From Codonopsis lanceolata (taxonomy: Eukaryota > Streptophyta > Magnoliopsida > Asterales > Campanulaceae): DNA of 64,000 nt. The position numbers and the translations under genes were made by a program. How positions within the stretch are numbered: position 1 is the first letter of the stretch; each line of letters opens with the position of its first letter. The notes under the pieces were generated by a model. The model had not been told where the DNA came from. It did no database searches and saw only the letters and a program-made list of their open reading frames with translations. This document shows, piece after piece, positions 59,876 through 64,000 of the stretch. The stretch lies in the NCBI GenBank assembly GCA_013146195.2, contig CM028381.1, positions 57,471,546-57,535,545 of the forward strand. The letters are read 5' to 3'.

Positions 59876-60275
59876 TCTTCATTCAAAGACGATGCATGAT
59901 TTTGATCCATTGGAAGTCCAAATGGATGCATCGCAACATGAACCAGACCTTATGTCCTTCATGACCCGTCTTTAATCAAAGACGATGCATGAATTTCAAT
60001 GTGCGATGCATGATTTTGATGGATTGGAATTCCAATTGGATGCATCACAACATGACTAAACCTCATGCTCCTTCTTGTATATAACATTGCTTTTGTTTAA
60101 TTATTTTTGTAATTATGAAGAACTCCAATGACATTAATATATTCCCCTAGTAAATATACTTTTTGAACGTGAACTTTTTGGGTGGAACGAAGAGAGTATT
60201 TACTTTTAATCTTTTCCATTCTAAAATTCTCACTTTAATTATGCTCCACCATCACATATGTATAGCTAGAAAATA

Positions 60276-60432
60276 CTCAATCTGTCTATAAATTATCGTT
60301 CTGTTTTAATTTTTTGCCCATCTCTAAAAAGATTGTTTTGTTTGTAATGTTACATTTTTAGGAAACACACTTTTACCATTTCTTCCTTATTTTTTTTTAA
60401 CTTTAATAATAATTATGAATCACATGTACATG
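60276..60432. mobile_element. Stowaway MITE, truncated copy B
   Basis: The first 157 bp of the element at 47873, cut at the duplication edge. Confidence 0.8.
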
Positions 60433-60975
60433 AAGAAAAATACTTTTTGGGACTAGGTCTTTTGGGAGGGGTTTACAACCGTCCCAATTACGTAGTTTTT
60501 GGCACTATTATGACACCCGTGCCAAATACTACCTCGTTTCTTAAAATCCCACCCAAAGTACAGTGCATTTAGCACTGTTGTTCATTCTCGTGCCTTTTTT
60601 TAAATTTAGCGCGGTTCAGAAAAGAAAAATTCCCGAAAATTTGCCTCCACAATATTTCACTTTGGTCCACACTTCCCTCCGCACTGGTTTCCCCAAAAAT
60701 TATTAGACTATATGAAATTTCTACATACGGTTCGCTCTTTCTTTGTTGTTCCTTCCTTGCTAGAGTGCGGTGAAGCAATTCCCATCTCTCGTTGCTTCTC
60801 TCCACACAGGTATTTCTCTCTCGCTCTCTCTATTTCGTGTTCGTCTCTCCTCAATTTTCGTCTCCCTCGTACATAATTGCATACCAGTACCGTTCTCTCT
60901 CTTCATCACTACATCCCCTCAATTCTCAATCATAGTCTACTCCTCTCTGTACCTCTAACTCAACAGCTCTCTTAA
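60433..60975 (+). promoter_or_regulatory. Promoter and 5' UTR region of the fucosyltransferase gene
   Basis: From the duplication edge to about 60740 is probable promoter, including a TTTTTGGCACTATTATGACA / CGTGCCAAA inverted motif. From about 60740 the sequence turns CT-rich and looks like plant 5' UTR, with donor-like sites CACAG/GTATTT (60810) and CTTAAG/GTATGC (60976). No TATA box is obvious. Confidence 0.45.
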
Positions 60976-61597
60976 GGTATGCCCCCCTTTGCTCTCGTAT
61001 GTCTATGTATATGATTTGTGTGCTATAAAATTGTTAAATATTAGGGCACTATTTTCCTTCATGTGTTTGTGAACTTGTGATTTAAGAACAAAGTGAATGA
61101 GTGCCCCACAATTTTAACTTTTAAATTGTAATTCACATTAACCCTAGCTGCATTACAAATAAAGTAAGTTTTATAGGGAACTGAAAATTGTAAGTTGGAT
61201 TACATCCAAGATTAGGTTTTTTGGAAGGGTACTTTTTTATTTTGAACTCAACATATTTTTGATTGTGGAGAGAGTAAAAAGAAAATATTAGTCGGGATAA
61301 GAAGGGGTTGAGAATTAAAAGAAGAGAAAAGGGGACGTTGAATGCCTGTGGGTTTATGTGTATATGCCCAATGAACCGTAGTAGTCGGGGAAAGATAAAA
61401 ATATGGGAAGGAGAGAGAGATGAAGATGTGGAGAGTGATGGATTTCAATTGGTGGACATTGAATATTTTTCAGTCATATGAGTTTTATACTATATCCTTT
61501 TATGTCACTAGAAGCTTGAAAACTAGTACCAAGTGATCCTACTTATGTTTCTTTTGTTGTGTGCATATGTGCTTAGATTCATATATTTTCTGTGAAG

Positions 61598-63613
61598 GAA
61601 TGGAAATCTTGTGCTGTGGGATGTAAGTTCAGCTTTGACTCTGCTAGGAAGGCTGATGCTGCACTTGGCATGCCATATCTAGGTGGAACAGCTAGTGTGC
61701 TTCGATCAATGGAATCTAGTCAATATTATGTTGAAAACGACGTTGCGATGGCACGACAGTGGGTAAGCACACTCTGAGATAACTTATTCTATTAAAAAAC
61801 ATGTTGAATTTCTTCCATACTTTTCTAAATCTTTAAACAAGGATCATCTTTCAGGATTGAAGAAACTGACAGCAAACCTGTCTTTCATTAAGTTATTGAG
61901 TACACATGGTACAAATTGGTTTGAAAAGCAAGTGTCTTCCAAAAAAATTGAGGAAATTGTTCGAGGTCTAGTTATTTTTAGTTTGAGAATCTGACATTGT
62001 AAGTGACACAACTCATTATGAGAGAGCAGGTTAGCAATTGACTATGTTGTTGGTAAATTTGCAATTTCTAAGCTTGGGGAATGTTTCTCTAATTTATTTA
62101 ACTTGTTTGCTTCCTATATAAAGTAATTGGGACCTATATTTGGACCCTTCAATTGAGTACCATGTTTTCGCGACACGACATGAGTGTGGGTTTGGTAGGT
62201 TTACACTAAATTTGTGTAAAATTTAAGATTTCGGTGGATCTGAAACTAGGATTGACACCCGTACCTCATCCTCATTGTCGAGTCCCGGTAAATAGATTGG
62301 GACAACAGATTCATGTGGCTGATCGCGAGTAGTTGGGACAAAGGCTGAGTTGACGGTTTCATCATGTCTAAAGTCTACGAGGAGACTCCTCTGTTCTTCA
62401 CCCAATATTTCTTTCTTTTGTTGGAACATCAGGAGTCTCTCTTTTATAATTCTACTTTTGTTTATGGGGCTCAAATCAATGTGATTACCCTTGAATATCG
62501 GAATCAGTCTCTTCCTCTCGAGTGTTTAAGTCCTGTAGGTCACATGAAGAGTTCTGCTGCCTCCCCTCTTTCCTGGAACCAAATTTGGGTGTATTTTGGG
62601 AGTACTCATACTGTACCTTCAGAATATTTCTGTGTGCTCCTTCTTACTATGTTTTTCTTGGTTTGACACTCACAGATGTATCTAGGGCCAGGAAATAGAA
62701 AATTTCCTAGAATGAATCTGACTATTATTTGTGTGTCATGTATCAGTAATGTTGTCATGACTACCAGTCTTTCATCAGATATTCCTGTTGGATATTTTTC
62801 TTGGGCCGATTATGATATAATGGTGCCTTTGGAGCCAAAGACTGAGAAAGCATTGGCAGATGCATTCACTTCAAACTGTGGTGCTCGCAACTTTCGATTA
62901 CAAGCCCTCGAAGCCCTTGAAAAGTCAAATATCAAGATTGATTCTTATGGTGGTTGTCATCGAAATCGAGATGGGAATGGTAAGCATGTTGACTACTTGT
63001 TAACACTAATATCTAAGAAGTACTTTTTTCCCATAGCTAGCTATAATTAGTCCTAGTATTAATGCGCATTCACCCAAATTACAGAGATCTAAAATAGTTT
63101 TCTTAATATTAACTTTAATATAGTAAGGATAATCACAAAGTTACTTTACTTTTTCACACAAGACTATAGATGTAGTGTCTCAAAATAGAATGTAGGACCA
63201 TTTGAGAGGCACCACACGAGTATTAATCAATGCTTTCGGACAATTTTTGGAACCTATTTATTATCCTTTATTTTACTTTAAAGAATTTCTATGATGCACG
63301 GAGACGATCAGTCATATGAAAATGTATCAGCTTTTTTTCATGTTCATTTTATTTGTATTATGAAGTCGTTGAGAGTGATGGGCATATAGCACAAATCAAA
63401 AGATTGTAGAAAAAATTTAAAATTGGTAAAGAAACTTATTCTAATTCGTTTGGCTGACTTCTGGTTTTAATAAACTTGTTTGCATTTTGTTACTAAATTA
63501 CTTTGCAGTGGGCAAAGTGAAAACCCTGAAACACTACATGTTTAGCATGGCTCTTGAGAATTTCAATGAGGAAGACTATGTCACTGAGAAAATTTTCCAG
63601 TCTCTCGTTGCCG
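61598..63613 (+). CDS. Core alpha-1,3-fucosyltransferase (GT10, FUT11/12-like), partial
   Basis: The enzyme adds alpha-1,3-fucose to the inner GlcNAc of N-glycans in the Golgi. Visible exons: 61598-61762 (WKSCAVGC, then VLRSMESSQYYVENDVAMAR), 62676 or 62747 to 62979 (MTTSLSSDIPVGYFSW, NCGARNFRLQALEAL, IDSYGGCHRNRDG) and 63509-63613 (NFNEEDYVTEKIFQSLVAG, the GDP-fucose-binding motif). Introns have GT/AG ends and later exons lie beyond the window. Two oddities. No exon for the N-terminal membrane anchor is seen between 60976 and 61597. The first exon ends in phase 0 (TGG|GTAAGC), which gives a stop with the conserved acceptor at 62746; an open frame needs the acceptor at 62675 and adds 24 residues. 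It may be a damaged copy. Family assignment is firm, functionality is not. Confidence 0.85.
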
Positions 63614-64000
63614 GTATGAAGTTCTATTCTGTTTATGCGGTATTATATTCCTGATACATTTTTAGATTACAGATTACCTTTGGATGTTTTATATATAACA
63701 ATTATTTCCGTTATCTTTTTGCTACACATTTTGTATATATGAGCCGTGCATTATCTGTACACAATTTCATTTCCCCCCTTTTTTTGCTGTCATTTTAAAT
63801 ATCTCACTAAGGTTATCTTTTCTGTTAGCAATGTCATGTGTTGAAGCATATTTGGAAACTACTGAATACTGATAATTAGCAGCAACATCATAAGTTTCTC
63901 ATTAATGAACTTGGAATGGGAATAGCATTTCTTTCCTAGAAGTAGCAGATTTGACTTTCTCACTTGCATAATTCATAACAAAGTGGAATAATGATTTTTC
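63614..64000 (+). other. Intron of the fucosyltransferase gene
   Basis: Starts at a GTATGA donor after phase-1 codon GCC-G. The expected next block (VPVVVG-like) is not found before the window ends. Confidence 0.6.

Larger units (their letters stand above)
53199..60432 (+). repeat. Segmental duplication, copy B
   Basis: Direct copy of 41942-48020 with one 1.1 kb insertion (53503-54603), small indels and scattered substitutions. The left edge abuts a Helitron 3' terminus exactly. The right edge falls inside the Stowaway MITE, followed by fucosyltransferase-gene upstream DNA. Confidence 0.95.

Noticed and set aside
62223..62474. 83-residue minus-strand frame in the fucosyltransferase intron
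   Set aside because: No recognisable family motif, and it opposes the gene; possibly a decayed insertion but not supportable.

Overview
This is a repeat-rich stretch of a plant nuclear genome, almost certainly a eudicot. It carries Ty3/gypsy, Ty1/copia and TRIM retrotransposons, a LINE, CACTA, hAT and Stowaway elements and Helitron-like sequence. The only host-gene sequence is spliceosomal-intron type and plant specific: a core alpha-1,3-fucosyltransferase, a CRM-domain protein, SSRP1 and a plant serpin. A MITE with GACCGTCTTA-type ends and a Tat/Retand-like element would suit Caryophyllales, but I cannot fix the species. There are two 100-base assembly gaps (9771-9870 and 50451-50550). I see no tRNA, rRNA, CRISPR or prokaryotic-type genes.

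Layout. Positions 1-9400 hold the 3' two thirds of a decayed Tat-lineage Ty3/gypsy element on the + strand: protease, reverse transcriptase, two RNase H domains, integrase, a tandem hairpin repeat, an extra antisense ORF and the 3' LTR. A possible host-gene start (9745) runs into the first gap. After it comes an Athila-like gypsy element on the minus strand (9871-14027), a gutted Tekay-like chromovirus with a 4.1 kb LTR (14028-20415), and the 3' end of a LINE (20416-21060). A poorly recognised stretch follows (21061-23956).

The centre (23957-40958) is the most striking part. It is a 17 kb structure bounded on both sides by CACTA transposon termini and flanked by near-matching 3-bp repeats (GCT/GTT). 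Its two arms are inverted copies of one another. The longer right arm carries fragments of three unrelated genes: a CRM-domain RNA-binding protein (+), the FACT subunit SSRP1 (-) and a serpin (+). The left arm has the same CRM exons but lost 4.2 kb. The space between the arms holds a Helitron-like repeat, itself interrupted by a solo LTR with a perfect 5-bp target duplication.

The right part is a direct segmental duplication (41942-48020 and 53199-60432), about 6.1 kb long in each copy. Both copies contain the same solo copia LTR, a GAA microsatellite and a hAT MITE. The left edge of the second copy lies exactly at a Helitron 3' terminus; its right edge cuts a Stowaway MITE. Between the copies sits a tandem TRIM array with a perfect GGGAG target duplication. 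From about 60740 to the window end lies a plus-strand GT10 fucosyltransferase gene, partial at the right edge, with no visible N-terminal membrane-anchor exon and an odd exon junction.

Nothing here forms an operon or pathway. The window is best read as layers of transposon insertion, gene-fragment capture and duplication reaching the promoter of one probable host gene.
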